A stretch of 64,000 bases of DNA from Setaria digitata (taxonomy: Eukaryota; Nematoda; Chromadorea; Rhabditida; Setariidae). The position numbers were made by a program, and so were the translations under genes. How positions within the stretch are numbered: the stretch's first letter is position 1; each line of letters starts with the position of its first letter. The notes below the pieces were generated by a model. That model ran no database searches. It was not told where the DNA came from and saw only the letters and a list, made by a program, of their open reading frames with translations. The stretch is taken from positions 186,001-250,000 of the forward strand of contig RCAB01000019.1 in the NCBI GenBank assembly GCA_003640385.1. The letters are read 5' to 3'. Positions 49,659 through 62,698 of the stretch are shown in pieces.

Positions 49659-52600
49659 CTAATTATAGCTGGAATCAAGGAAATGAGGAAACTAGAAAAC
49701 TATGCAACGATAATTATGGTCGAAGTTCTGGATTGTAAACTGAAAATTATTGGATTTCTGGAACCCATCTTTCCAAAATTTGGAAGTCATTGTTTTGGAT
49801 TGCTGACTTCAAAATCATTAAAAAGTTCTATTGCTAAGGCAATCCGTGGCGACTTTTGCTTCCTATTTCAGTGATTAAAGCGTTGGTCTTCAGCTTTTCC
49901 TTTTTTTTCTCTTTTATTGCTTTTTATTTTGTTTTTGTCTGCATGTTCTTTAAAAATTCTCTTCTTTCAACTACGTCACTTTCAGTAGTTTCAATGTAAT
50001 GCCACTCAAGTAAAATTACAAAAGTAAGTCATCTTACTAATTGTCAAATGGCTCACTTTGAAATTTCTACACTCCTCATATTTGAAATCTCATTTATGAT
50101 ATTATTTCTTCCATCAAGTCTCAAATACTAATTCTTCTGGTACTTGTAGCTCACTGCCTCTTGCGATTTATGGAATTGCAAATGGATTGTTTTAGCAAAT
50201 TCACATTCTTTGATGACTAGTTACTTGAAAAATTAAGTCTTTTTTAATTTGAAGTTCCTTTTAATTAGCTCCAAAAATCGATGATTCATATTAAATGTAA
50301 ATTCAACAAGAAATCGATAGCATACCTAGGGTGTGTATTGATTATCATGTCGGCTTGCTGATTTATATGAGACATTTCATTAATTAATAGCTGTTTCACT
50401 CACACTGCATAAGCTGCTACGAAAAGAAGGAGAAAAAAACTTCCTACTAGATCATTCAATTTGAACTGTAACACTTCTTAGATATTTATTACATATTTAG
50501 ATATTTAGATATTTATTACACATGCACAAAAAATCAACTTTGATCAACGACATTCTGCTTTTGGATACACGAAAAGTTTAGTCCTTTGAAAAAAAAAAAA
50601 AAGATCCCTTAAAGAATTTTGGTTAGTGAAAGTGGAAATTATACCCTCGACTTTTTTTTTTCAGGAAGGGCAAGTAGTTTGCCAAGCTTTTGCGAATGAT
50701 ATAATGAAAATTACAAGTAGCAAAATTTTTTAAATTTTTATGAAATAGTTGGCGATAAACTTTTGGTTGCAACTGGGATAACTGGTTGGAAAAAGTATTT
50801 TTCTTAGATGAACAGTATTTGTAACACAGCTAAATTTATTACATTTGATAAAGAATAATTTAGGTATTTAAAAGACTGTACTCATCAAAGGATTTCTGCT
50901 ATAAATTAAAAATGCAGTAGAAACAAAAAATATATCTATTTAGATTATTTACTGAACATGTTAAGAAACAGCCAAGAAAGCTTTAAATTACAACTGAAAC
51001 TATGGACAAAAATAATTCTCCTCATAATTCTATTTAAACAGAATAACAGGAACAAAGACGATTGGTACTGAGAATTTGAAATAAGAAAAGAACACTGAAA
51101 TAAGATTGGAAATAAGAAAAATAAAACTGGAAATAAAAAATAAGGTCGCATATTTGATTTTAGTTACACTGGCTCAGCAACAAAAATCCAGGATTCAAAA
51201 TTCGATGACAAGCACAACTTTAATTACCTGAAATATGAATTTTCTTCGCTCTCCTAAGCTGTAGTTTTGGTAAGAAGGCGACAGAGTCATCTCTCAAGTC
51301 TGCATGAAAATAAAAGTACATATGAGAAAGTGGAAAAATGTGATGCAGATTTTATAAGACGTAAATAAGAAAATGGTAGGCTTTTCGACTGGCTGCAGAA
51401 TCCATGAATTCATTACTGTGGTTATTTTGATAAATAAACGACTTATATGAGTTTGGTGGGGGCCAATAATTCAAGATATCTTAAATATTTCTATATATAC
51501 CTCATATCAATCGTATTTTATCAAGCCTGAAAGATAGGATGAAATTTTTATTAATAAAAAATGGTACGGAATTTAAAAAGGTGGAAATATTTTTGAGTTC
51601 ATCATTTCTGCCCTAAGATCTTTTTGCATTATGGAGAGTTTTGATTATTTACGAATTAAATTAGCGCTCTTTCAATGTGTTTTCACAATTACACGCCTTC
51701 TGGATTATTGGTTTTTTCCATTACGCAAACATTTGGGGTGAGAAGCAAAAGTTATGAAAGAAAAGAATGGTGAGATTTTTCTCACCCATTATAAACCATC
51801 GTGTCAAACTTCATTAAATTTAAAAATGCTTGAGCAACTGAAACACTTCTTCTTTACAAATAAAAAATTAAATTTCCAATTATTAGATATGAAGAATTTC
51901 CTAAATAATCGTAGTCTTATAAATGCAATGTAGCCCATCTTTTTTCATAGAACAGAATTTGGTCTAATTGTCACCTTGTTTAAGCTAACTTTATTATCCG
52001 CTTCAAACACTTTACAATTCCAAGCCTCTCTCCCAGAACAGACCGAACACCAAAAGCGAAATTTCTTGTCTTTTTCATGAATTATTCTTCTTAATAATTA
52101 GTGCTACAGTTGTGACTTCTCGAAAGTTTTAGGGATCTCTGAGTTTATGAGTCTCAAGAATCTATTTTAAAGTCTCCAGTAAATTCTTAAAAAATTTTCA
52201 AGGTTTTTATTTAAGTTTCTTAGAAATTTTACTACCACTAACTTATTTTTTCACATGGGTAAACTTCAAAAATGTCTAATTGATAGTTAACAAATGAAAT
52301 TTTTGGCTTCTTTATTTTTAAAATCTCGACAAAATTCTTATCTAACTAATTATCAGGAACTCCTTCAAGTGCCATTGAAGATGCACCTTCCATTAAGTTG
52401 ATACAAGTTTGGGAAGATTGTGTTTAGGTGGATCTCTCTGTTCTTAAGTGCTTGTTCACAACTGGTAATGAAACAGTTGTTATTTTTCCCTATGCAACAA
52501 CCACAGAAATTTAATTTAGGTATTTCTCAGTGTACCACTCGAGTTACAAAGCTTATGCGATGGAAGCGAAAATTGGATTTACATTATGTAAAATACCGCA

Positions 52601-52659
52601 GTGAAACATTATCGACACTAGCTAATTTTGAGGATTTCTCACATATGTTATCAGTATAA
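49659..52659 (+). CDS. Tentative gene fragment, three exons, 5' end unknown
   Basis: Three segments join in phase: 49659-49718 (after ATTTTCAG; polar, GNEETRKLCNDNYG), 52357-52421 or -52406 (after TTATCAG; PSSAIEDAPSIKLIQ), and 52507-52659 or 52531-52659 (MRWKRKLDLHYVKYRSET; stop TAA). Composition is clearly more protein-like than nearby chance ORFs. The 2.6-kb intron between the first two pieces is long and unproven, no start codon was found, and no domain is recognised. The second and third segments are the more credible pair. A competing in-phase reading (GTG at 52428) overlaps the second segment. The region could also be a decayed gene. Confidence 0.28.
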
Positions 52660-54561
52660 ATAGTTATCAATAGCGGCTTCAAAAATTATGTTGAGTCAAT
52701 TCAGGAGATGCCAATAGCCATTGGAAATCAGTTGTTTTACGCATAAGAATGACTTTGAGCTTTCATGCCTTAAAAAACACGTAGTTTCTTTTTAAATTTT
52801 CATGTTTTTCATCATTATACAAAGGGAAATTACTAAAAGATATGAAAAGTTGAAAATATTAGGTAGAGAATTAAAATAAGCATACAGAAAAAAAGTTCTA
52901 TCGTGGACATTGACTAAGTTGAATTAAAACATCACTTCATATGCTGCCAATTTTTTAATACTGGAAAAAAAATCCTAAGATTTAGAGTTCAGGTCACTTC
53001 TTTTTGAACACCATAATTGGGAACTGTATCAGTTTTCTTTCTTAATTTTTCCTGTAGAACTATTCTACTACCCAGATGCATGAGTAAAATGTAATGTTGT
53101 TTGGGAAATAATTAATTTAAAGTAGGGTAGAAAGGTAAGCTAGTAAACTCAAAAAAAGTTTCTTAATGAAATTTGGATACTATCCATTTTGAGGAAACAG
53201 TGAACGGAAAGTACATTTTTAATTTCGACAAAGGAAATCGAATAATTTTGATGTTTGTTTGCAATATATTTTACAGTGATCTGAAATCAGGAATTGAGCC
53301 CATATGCAGAGATGTACTTACTATGCGGAAGCTGAAAATTTTTTAATTAGAATAAAACTATAAAAAAAGAATGACCTGTTCCTGGTGAAAAAAATTGTTT
53401 TTGCTTTTAATGAACCAAACAGAATGTGAATTCGCAGCAGTAGCTCCACCACCAAACAAACAAAATATTGTCAAATCAGCAAATCGTGGACAGCCAATGA
53501 TAGAGAGTAGAATAATTCATCGATAGACTGATTTAAATATTTAATCGAAATATTTAAAGTATTCAGTCCACAGAAAGATAAAGATATCACAATTATTCAC
53601 TTTCAGTGACATATCCGCGTATGGAGAGAAACATAATGCATTGCACCCCATAACTTTTCATCAGTGAAATTATTATAAGGAGGTAAATTATTCAAATAAT
53701 AATTGATATGCTTATTAGTTCTTTGTATTCATTCATTCCATCTATAAATTTCATTTCGTTCAAAGCATCTATGTGAAGTAAATATCAATTACATCCATGC
53801 ATCATGGTGTCTGTGTATTAGAATAACTACATGGAAAGGATGAAAATGAATGGATGGTAGCTGATTAAATCAGTCAGCGAAACGACTAAATTGAAAACTG
53901 AAATAAAGTGTGCTTACCAATAAGTCTTTTAACATTTTTCTTCTTTATATAATTTACAATTGGACTTTTACACTTTTTTATGGTCTTTTGTTTACCACAC
54001 TAACATCCCATACACGAACTTCTATAGAACACTTCAACTAACTCAATTGGTCGAGGACTATCCTGTCATAGTCTTCTATTTAGTACATTGCTAATTTAAC
54101 TCATAATCTTAGTCTCAGTCTAAGAGAAGTGATCAATTTTTTGAAACCAAAGAACTCATGAAGTAAAACGAGTTATTTCTCGAATTTAAAATCCTGTTTG
54201 AATCTAGATTTAGCATTTCAACAAAAAATTTAGGTGAAATTGCCAGTCGTAAGAACATTAGATTTGATTTTAAATCCTGAATTGCTGTGAAGGTTTTAGA
54301 GATGGAATGAAAATGAATGAAAAATTCGTGTTACACTCCCACGGATTTTTCTTTTCTTTTCTTTTTACATTACCATATCAGTGGAGACAGTGCATAAGCT
54401 TAAACTGTTAATTGGAAAAAAAAAAAATTCATTTTCTAGAAATTACTATGTTTTCCATTGTGATGAACGGTGAGCGAAGCACATTTATTAATTCCAGTAA
54501 ATACATAGCCACAGCCAGCTAGAAAATATGACGAGGATTGATAGAATGGGAGCCAGATAAG
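52660..54561. other. Intergenic, with one short coding-like ORF
   Basis: Mostly AT-rich. A plus-strand ORF at 53410-53526 (38 aa, MNQTECEF, then Pro- and Lys-containing polar sequence) and an open segment at 53279-53346 after ATTTTACAG look coding-like, but their phases do not join to each other or to the upstream gene. No other feature seen. Confidence 0.4.
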
Positions 54562-54940
54562 CTAATGAGAATGATACTGAAGAAAATCGTCGAAAATGAG
54601 GGTAGAAGAAAAGGAATATAATTTTATTTCTCGCAGTCGATTTGCCTTCTTCAAAAGAATTCGAGATTTAAGATGGAAGGTTTTCTTTTTGCTAACTTTT
54701 GGGGAAATCGAACATATTTTTCTCTGCCAATAGTTGAAATGACTACGGAGGAAAAGCATCAGCTTTTCACTTTTCTTTGAAAGAAGAAGAAGAAAGAACA
54801 GGAGAAAAAGAAAGGAAAGGAATGGACAGCAAAAACCGGGGAACAATGGGATCCAATTTTGGTGCCTTTTCAATAAAGCCTTCCCAAATTTGTCTGTTTA
54901 CTTTTAAATAGTCATTTACAGTAGTTATTACGTTATCCAT
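54562..54940 (-). CDS. Candidate two-exon small protein, 94 aa
   Basis: Exon 1 54940-54837 and exon 2 54742-54562 (TAG) join in phase across a 94-nt intron with a CCGTAG acceptor, giving 285 nt and 94 aa. The N-terminus (MDNVITTVNDYLKVNRQIWE) and the basic helical C-terminal half (KANRLREIK) look protein-like. Exon 2 is open in a second frame too, so the frame choice rests on splice phase. The GTTTTT donor is weak. No signal peptide, membrane helix or recognised domain. Confidence 0.33.
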
Positions 54941-56328
54941 GCAACACAATCATATTAGTGATCAATCCGATCTATAAGGTCAATGTGAGCAGTAGAAATG
55001 AATGCAACGCAATTTGAGGATTACACAATGCATTAATTTCATTTGCTGTATTCAACACTGCCGTGGTCAATCAAGATTTCATAGTGGATGATATTGGGTG
55101 CAAGAAATTCAGAATCATTTTTTGCTGTAAAAGGAATGTGAACAGTGTTTTTGCTCCAAGTTGTTTTGTGATTGTTGAAGCGACTAACAGCTATTATTTG
55201 TAATCTTTATTCAGACTGATGCAAAAATTTTGAATTCCCAAGCTTATGTTTACAATGCGACAAAGATAAAAACAAAATTTACTAATAATTTTTATTTAAA
55301 TTATGAAAGTAATTACAGGAAAGCGTAAATGTACATCGTAGGATGATACAATCGAAAAGAGTCGTTCCATTCACCAGTGCTCCATTAGAATACCACTCTT
55401 ACTGATAGAAATTATACTGTTATGAATTTCATTCTTACAGAATGTCCTTTCGAGCAAATTTTTTTTAGCTTCGAATGTATAAATAAAGAGATGATGATTC
55501 CGTCTACAATCACAAAATTTCTTTATTATATCCTTTCTAATTTTTTAAATTTTTTAACTTGAAATTTTATTAAAGACTAACTGAATTCCAAAGAAAACTT
55601 TGGGGGGTTTAGCATTGTGAAAATTCTTCCTTGAACGATTATAAGATTTCTTGGATCATTTGCATTTTGTAGCCCAGTGTATTTGCATTTCATTATGAAT
55701 TAATATAATCAAAGGTGAGTTATTCTCGGAATTTTTGGACATTTTCGAAATTTCCCCAAAACAAGGTTAGCTAAATACAGGAAAATATGTAATTAGTGTA
55801 AAATATATAGAAAATATGTAATTAATTAAAATCTGTAACTACAGATATAGTAGAGGAAAAAGACCAAAAAAACAAAATTCGGCTGAGTTAATTATTGTAC
55901 GTTAATAATAAAAATTGCAGTAAAAGCCGCTCCTGAATGAGAGTTCGTTAGAATTGAAAAGCACCTCGAAGAAAAAGCAAGACTTCTGCTTCATCACATT
56001 GAACGAAATGAATAACGGACATTTGGGTTGCAAAAGAAAATAAGCATACGTAATCTTGTTGCCTAGTTCTAATTAAATTTTCAGTCTTTTTTGCAAAGAA
56101 AAAAAAAAAAAAAAGGAATAGAATTTACTTCAGTTTAGAAATCATCTCAGCATTAAATTTGAATTTGATTTGAATAATTTGAAATAAATTTCATGGCCAT
56201 TAACATTTATTCTCCAACGTCAAAGTCTGTTTTACGGTACTTCACGATTTTCACGATCTCATTCCTGAAATACATACAGTTCTCGGAATGATTCTCTAAT
56301 AGTGATATCTTTAATCATCAAAAGAAGA
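54941..56328. other. Intergenic, no gene seen
   Basis: AT-rich spacer. A minus-strand segment at about 56223-56276 after a GTATTTCAG acceptor is open in one frame (ends DFDVGE then stop) and may be an alternative last exon of the TMEM237 gene, but its phase does not fit the GTACGT donor at the end of the previous exon. Confidence 0.45.
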
Positions 56329-58371
56329 TCAACGTACTGGATTACGAATTTGGTTCAGCAACACGTTATTGCTAGGTGAAAGAGCCAGAAGGAGCCAGCT
56401 CAATAATCCGGCTAAAGCACGGACACCACTAAACAAATGCCAGGCAAATAACGGATTTATGTCTATAACATTCTGCAATAATAATTATTTACTTATTATT
56501 GTCGTCCAAGTTGTCCTCAACTTCTAAGTGATGCATGAAGTTCTTATAGACTCTCAGGACATCCACTGGAAACCTGTAGACTTCCCATTTTAAAGACATC
56601 AGTTTCTATTTATTTTATTAGGATAATTAGGAAAAATAATTAGAAAATTCTAGAGGATCTGAAAAAAATTTGAATGAATTATACAAGAGTCTGAATGACC
56701 TGCATTTTTCGTTGTTTTATTGGTGCTGCAAACCATTCGTCGTCATTTGACGTTAATACTAATGTAGCTATTGTTCCAGTTAAACAAAGTAATATGCCCA
56801 AAGCACCACTTTGCAAGCTCAGTCCACGTTTCAAGCTATTCATTAAACTAGAACTTGTTTCAAACCTGGAAGTGACTTATTTATATATGTTTCTTTTTCC
56901 AAGATCGTTCTGAAAAATTGATGGAAACAATTAATTACTTTTCAGTGGAAAAATTCTAATGGTATACGGAATTATGTTTTATTAGCAATTTTTAATGAAT
57001 TTAACAGCAAGAAAAATATAAGCCACCTGTCAAATGCTGCTGTGGTGCTAATCACAAAACATACGTAGAACACAGCCTGTATTGGCATCGCTAACCATGT
57101 ATAGTTTTCGTGAATGATATCCTAAAAAAGAGAGGAAGTGGTATTTGCCTCAAGCCCATCCAGTATTATCATAAATAGTACTGCAAGAAATTGAAAAAAT
57201 TAGATGTCAGATAAGACAGAAAATGAAGAATTCACAGCTAATAAAATTTACCATACTGGCAAAAGCGAAGGCGAAGATAGCATGCATTGTGCTGAATCCG
57301 GAAAGAAATCCTGAAAAGAAAAAACTATAAGAGAAGAAAATAAGTTGAAAAGAATAAATAAACTTCAGAACGTTATTGCACGAGATTTTATTGAAACGGA
57401 GATATGCTCAAAGTCACGCAACAAACTTCGTTCAAAAACTAGTGCATGTAAAAAAAATTAGTATATCAAATTTGTTGCATTTACCTTGTATGATGAGCGA
57501 AATATTATGAAAAGCAGTCTGAACCATCAGTGCTGACTGCACATTTTCTGATGGAGTAATACTCAGCAGGTCATTCATTCGTGCTTCTAACATCCTTTCG
57601 TAGCGTTTACGGTCTGTTCGGCGAAAACTTTCTGGAAGAAAAGAAGTTCATCAAAATTGAATTGCGGATAGTGCGGGAATTTAAAAAAAACGCCACTCCT
57701 GTTTTAAAACTCATTTTGAGTTTAAAGAAGAAAAGGAAATGATTAGTAATTAAATAACGAACTGTCGTGTTGAACGAACACATCGTATACCGGTTGACTA
57801 AGAATCGTTTTCATTGTAACACTTTTGCTTAACTGTTCCCCGCTACTTTTTGAACAAGCTTCAGCGCTGGCTCCTGGATCATAACCGCTTTCCAAACATT
57901 TGGGTTTAGCACTAGAAAGGTTTTTCTATTCCTTTTAGCTTCACTAATAATTCATTTATTAATTTACATGCTCGATTAATTTGTTATAAAAAAAGTTACT
58001 GTATGAGATACACTACCCGTTTCCATTGTCACTTCGCATTTCCTGTTGCGTTAGTATCAAAGTATCCTGAAGTTGTTTGAATATTGCGCTTGATGAAATA
58101 TTACGAAATCAATGATATGATTTCATTAAAGCAATACAGCAAATGAGTTAGACTGAGAAGTATTTCTGTAGCCAAGCTGACTGCTGTAAGTTTATGAAAG
58201 AGCTTACTTAAAAGCAATAGCAAGCGAGGACAAGGATTGATTTATAGAATGAGGAAAGATTGGCCTGTTACCTAGGCAACGTATTGTCGGTTTAATGTCT
58301 ACGTAAAGTTCTTTCTGTTCCCCTTTTGACTTCGCTTTCATTAGATTGTCTTCTGCTTTCTTAATCAAATT
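56329..58371 (-). CDS. jbts-14: Ciliary transition-zone tetraspan protein, TMEM237/JBTS-14
   Basis: Exons (gene order): 58371-58303 (probable), 58066-58017, 57911-57763, 57631-57485, 57310-57252, 57121-57027, 56865-56700, 56472-56329 (TGA). All junctions are in phase. TMEM237 family proteins sit in the membrane of the ciliary transition zone with the MKS complex and gate ciliary protein entry; human loss causes Joubert syndrome. Four hydrophobic helices are visible: GFLSGFSTMHAIFAFAFA, MPIQAVFYVCFVISTTAAF, GALGILLCLTGTIATLVL, and HLFSGVRALAGLLSWLLLAL. The GFLxG and AFDR signatures match my memory of human TMEM237. The N-terminus is Lys/Glu-rich and incomplete: no convincing start was found. 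If translation begins at the ATG at 58039 the product is 260 aa, short for the family. The 3' end could instead use a GTACGT donor just before the stop. Recognition is from family memory, not a search. Confidence 0.8.
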
Positions 58372-61300
58372 CTGATCAAATCACTTGAACAAATTTAAAA
58401 TGCCTAACTATTACAAAATCCAATATATATAAAAAGGGAAAAAAGCCCAAATCCATCCAGAAGAGACAAGTCTCTGAATGAACTCATGCACAGATTCAAA
58501 AACCCTAGAAAGTGGGCAACTCTTGATTTATCACTTTGAATAATGAAAAGTTGCTTAATTTTTTTCCTGTCTAATTGTTCATTAAATGAACACATTCAAA
58601 ATATATGAATTGGTATCACACTTATCTAATAAAGGTAAAATACAATCTTATATGAAAATTTTTTTAAAACGGAAAAAAATCAAAATCTTCGATTCACTGT
58701 TTGTTGACGAGTTCCGTTCCTGATTCCTCCATCTGTCTGCCACTTCATAGATGTAGGAAAATTGAAACTCAAAAAATTAATTAAATTTTACTAAATTTCA
58801 AAATTAAACAGTTCTGACATTAACTCATTTTCTTACTTTTAAAATTTTTTAGAAAATTAGGCAAATATTTTCAACAAAAATGTGCACTGCTGCTGGGTTG
58901 GTTTCGTGTTTGATTCATTTCCATCCTAAAAACCTTGGGATCTAGTAGAAATAAGCCCTAATATTGGGGTTACTCAAAAAACGTTACTTGTATGGAGTTG
59001 TCCAGAAGACAATGTAATTTTTCTGAGACACACTTCTAACCAGTGATGTAAAATCGTGAATATATCAGTTGACCGAGTACACTCAGAGACAATTGCTTCT
59101 GTGTGGAATTAACAGCTAAATGACATTTTGCTTTTCATGTTTCAATAACGCGTTCACGAGCAACTGGTTCTGGTTATTATTACTGGTGCTTCTCTGCAGC
59201 TTGTTTTTAATTCACTTCTGACCTTATTTTTCTGACGTTCATTCAGTTTTAGTACCTTATTAATTTAAGTGTGAAAATACTGGAAAATTGTTTAATTTCA
59301 ATAATTGTTTTAATTTGAATTCTACAACATACAGTTCTGCTTCACTGTAGCTTGCTCATGTTAGGTTATCTGTGATTTTTTTTCGGGATTTCCGGAATTT
59401 GAAGAGCTTTTGTAGTTGATAGATCAAAGCATTACTCCTTTTCCTAGCGAAAAATTAAACGAAAATTTAATTAATCTACCATCCTGATAATTGTAAATTA
59501 TGGTCAAATTGGCTGTTTCGTAAGGAAAGCCATTGCTTCAATTTCAATCCATTTCTGACCTTCATTGAAGCCTAAGAACGTATAAATAAGAAGTGATGTG
59601 CTAAAACTTTATATGGTCAAGATCAAGCCTCTGCTGTTAACAATTTTTATTGAGAAAACGTCTGAATTATAATTTAGGAGCAGATGACTGATTCACTTAT
59701 AATCATGGTTGAAAATAGAAGCTGAAGACTGCTGCTAGAAAGAAGCTTAAATTGAGAAACGATATAAAGCAGAATTAATTTAACGAAAGGGGATCAAGTT
59801 GGAAGAAGTTATTCGATTAAACCACTTAAAATTTGGGATGATGAATTTGCTGAAGCTTGTCTCTTTCGTCGAAGAGATTTTTTCTCTTGTTCGAATGGTT
59901 CGCTCGCAACGCTTGTTTAGAAGTGAAATCACCGTATGTCGGAACTATCTGCATCATCAAATAAGATCTTAACATTTTTAATTCTTATAAACTTCTCTCC
60001 ATTTTCGTTTTGATATATTGGAGTTGGATAGATGGACAACCGATTTATAGGATTAATTTCATAGCGGGAAAAAGCATTTAGTTCACTTTATGTTGATAGT
60101 ATCAAGTTGAATATCTGAGAGTCAGTAAAACTTCGTGATCCTGAAAGTTGCTAGTGAGAATTGAGAATTCTGGAAGACTTGATGCCAATTCAAAATAGTA
60201 TAGGAATGACGGAAAATGATGAAACAGGTAAATGCAATCTTGAATTGTGTTCTCCTGCGAGTTTCATTTATCATTATCCTAAGGAGTGGTCGGGTGCACA
60301 TTGTGTTCAGAGAAGCGCTAATCCATAATGTCTCTGGCAAATCATTGAAGTACAGACACATACACACATATAAATATAAATATAAATATATATGCAAGCT
60401 TAAACGAAGCGAAATGTTATGTCCTGCATAGATATTTCATATTGTCGACTGAGGGCTCTTAACTCATCCCTGTTGATTGACAAGCAAACAATCGCTGATT
60501 TATTAGCTTCTATTCGTTATCTTATGTGATTTATTAATTCAGATAGGATTGTTTGTGTGATAACAACCTATCAGTTTCAGTTTTTCTAGTTTAATTCCAT
60601 CGCTTTCTTCATCAATCCTCTTCTCCGTGTTGCTCTGTCGGAACTGTTTTGTACAGAATTGCACTTTGAAACTGGGAATGACAATCACACACACGAATAT
60701 CTTGCAAATCGATTAGTCCCTTAATGGATCTTATCTTGGCTTCGTGCTACTCGTGTCCGAATACTTTGAGCTAGTCACTTCGTAGAATCATTTAACACAG
60801 AGATATAATATGATCAAAATACTTGCAGGGATTCGTTTTGCATCGTTAGCACGATAAATAATACGGGATTGAGAACTAGGACTTGATTCCAGGACACTTA
60901 TATCAGGATGCTCCTGGAAGCATTCATCCTCAGTTTACTCATCCGTGCAACACTGTCAGTAAGTAAGTTATTATTATGTTCTTTCTTGCACCTTTTTCTA
61001 TTTCACTATTCTCGATATTCCTTAGTCTCTTCCACAGCTCATAACTTCGTTCACTTGTATCACGCTCGATGGTGAGAAATTGTGTACTTGCTAGCAGTTA
61101 CTTAAAATTAAATTAGCGCATATTTTCCGTATGTTGTCATAACCACACATTTCCTCTTCGAATGGATCCGAAATCTCAATCTGTGTTTAACTGATTTTGA
61201 ATCCATAAATGCCCACAAATCGTATGCTATTGAGTGGGTCAATATACGATCTTATTATGAAAATTTTTCTTAGTATAAGTCCTATAAAAAATTGAAAAAA

Positions 61301-61979
61301 AAAATCGAAATCGCTATCGAAGAGGATATCAAGTTAGGATGACAGAAGTTGACGAAATTCAATATGAGCAAATCTTGAAATGATTTGCTACACACGATCT
61401 TATTATGAAAACTGCCTCGTTGATAATGGCTAGGTGAAAATAAAATCAGGTGACTTTTTATTATTTATATAATTATATATTTGAATTTGCAGCTATTTCA
61501 TTTAAATTTTAATTAAATGATTTACAGAATAAAGGTTTTAATGTTTCGAAGAAATGCTAATAATTCTCTTTCTGTTATCGTAATTAGCATTAGTGTATTG
61601 TTAATGTGTGCAGCTGGTTAATAAGTTCATTTCCTGTCCCAATTTTTTTCCTTTAATTCAGAATTTTATGTCTTCTAGACATAAAATTTCTGCGAACTAG
61701 TTTTGTGATTTAAAAGTTTCTGAAATAACGTGAGTAAATACCTTTATGCAATTGCTATTCGTACATGGTCTTACCTTTTAAAACATTTTAAATCCACTGA
61801 TTTTTAACCCTCTTATTACTGCCATCCCGATAATTAGTGATGTCAACAATCAAAAAGAGATAACCAATGAAACGTGAAGATTTAAACAAGAACCATCTGC
61901 AACGTCCTGTGTATACCACTTCCCACAAGTCGATTTTTGTGATTGTCAATTATAAAAATGATATTGGAAGAAAAGCAAT
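58372..61979. other. Intergenic between divergent genes
   Basis: AT-rich, no full gene. A signal-peptide-like first exon at 60908-60958 (MLLEAFILSLLIRATLS, then donor GTAAGT) has no in-phase partner. A direct repeat of 17 bases (cgatcttattatgaaaa) occurs at about 61247 and 61397. ORFs at 60122-60431 on both strands run through a TATAAA-type simple repeat (60365-60390) and are not supported. Confidence 0.45.
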
Positions 61980-62662
61980 ATGATTAAAATATTTCACATA
62001 ATGGCAAGTGTTTCATCTTGCGCTCTTTGTGCGGTAAGTCTGATACTATCAAATTTCCACCAAGTTTCAGCGTCACGATGTTTCTATCTGCCAAACATTG
62101 CACTAAGCGGTGGTACTTATGATGAATTCAATGCAAATGATATTAAGGTGACATTCCATTTTCCGTCAAATAATGGTAAAAATGCATAACTTGCGTTCAA
62201 TAAGGTTTTCGTGTGTTACTTTGTTAATTACTAGCCAAAACTACTCAAATTTTTTTTTTTTTTTTTTTTTTTTTGTTTTTGGGAAGAGTGTTGTTTATCT
62301 TTGATGACTCAAAATATTATGTAAGATTATCAGTAAGTATAAATGAAAAGTTGAAAATTTTTCATACATACCGTACAGTATAACATGCACAGTACTATTT
62401 GAAGAAAACATCAGTCTTTAATTAAAGAAAAAAAAAAGAAAAGAAAAGAAGAAAAAGAAGAAATACTTTTTCTAAAGAAATAGAAGTTATGGTTTTAGAG
62501 GTGTTGCATAGCATGCGCTCAGGATCACTGCTGTCTTGGTTACACGTACAGTAAAACACGGAAACGCTGTTATTTGAAATCTGCTATGTCCGATTCCGAA
62601 ATCAATTATGACGCAATTAGTGGTTTAAAAGCTAATACCCATTCTGGTAACTTGTTTTACTG

Positions 62663-62698
<36 letters not shown>

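Noticed and set aside
60122..60431. Overlapping plus and minus ORFs
   Set aside because: They run through a TATAAA/CACATA simple repeat and have no splice or motif support.
62034..62070. GTAAGT...TTTCAG pair in exon 1 of the PAN gene
   Set aside because: The 37-nt interval is shorter than usual nematode introns and its removal breaks the frame into the Cys-rich module; unspliced it encodes the signal peptide.
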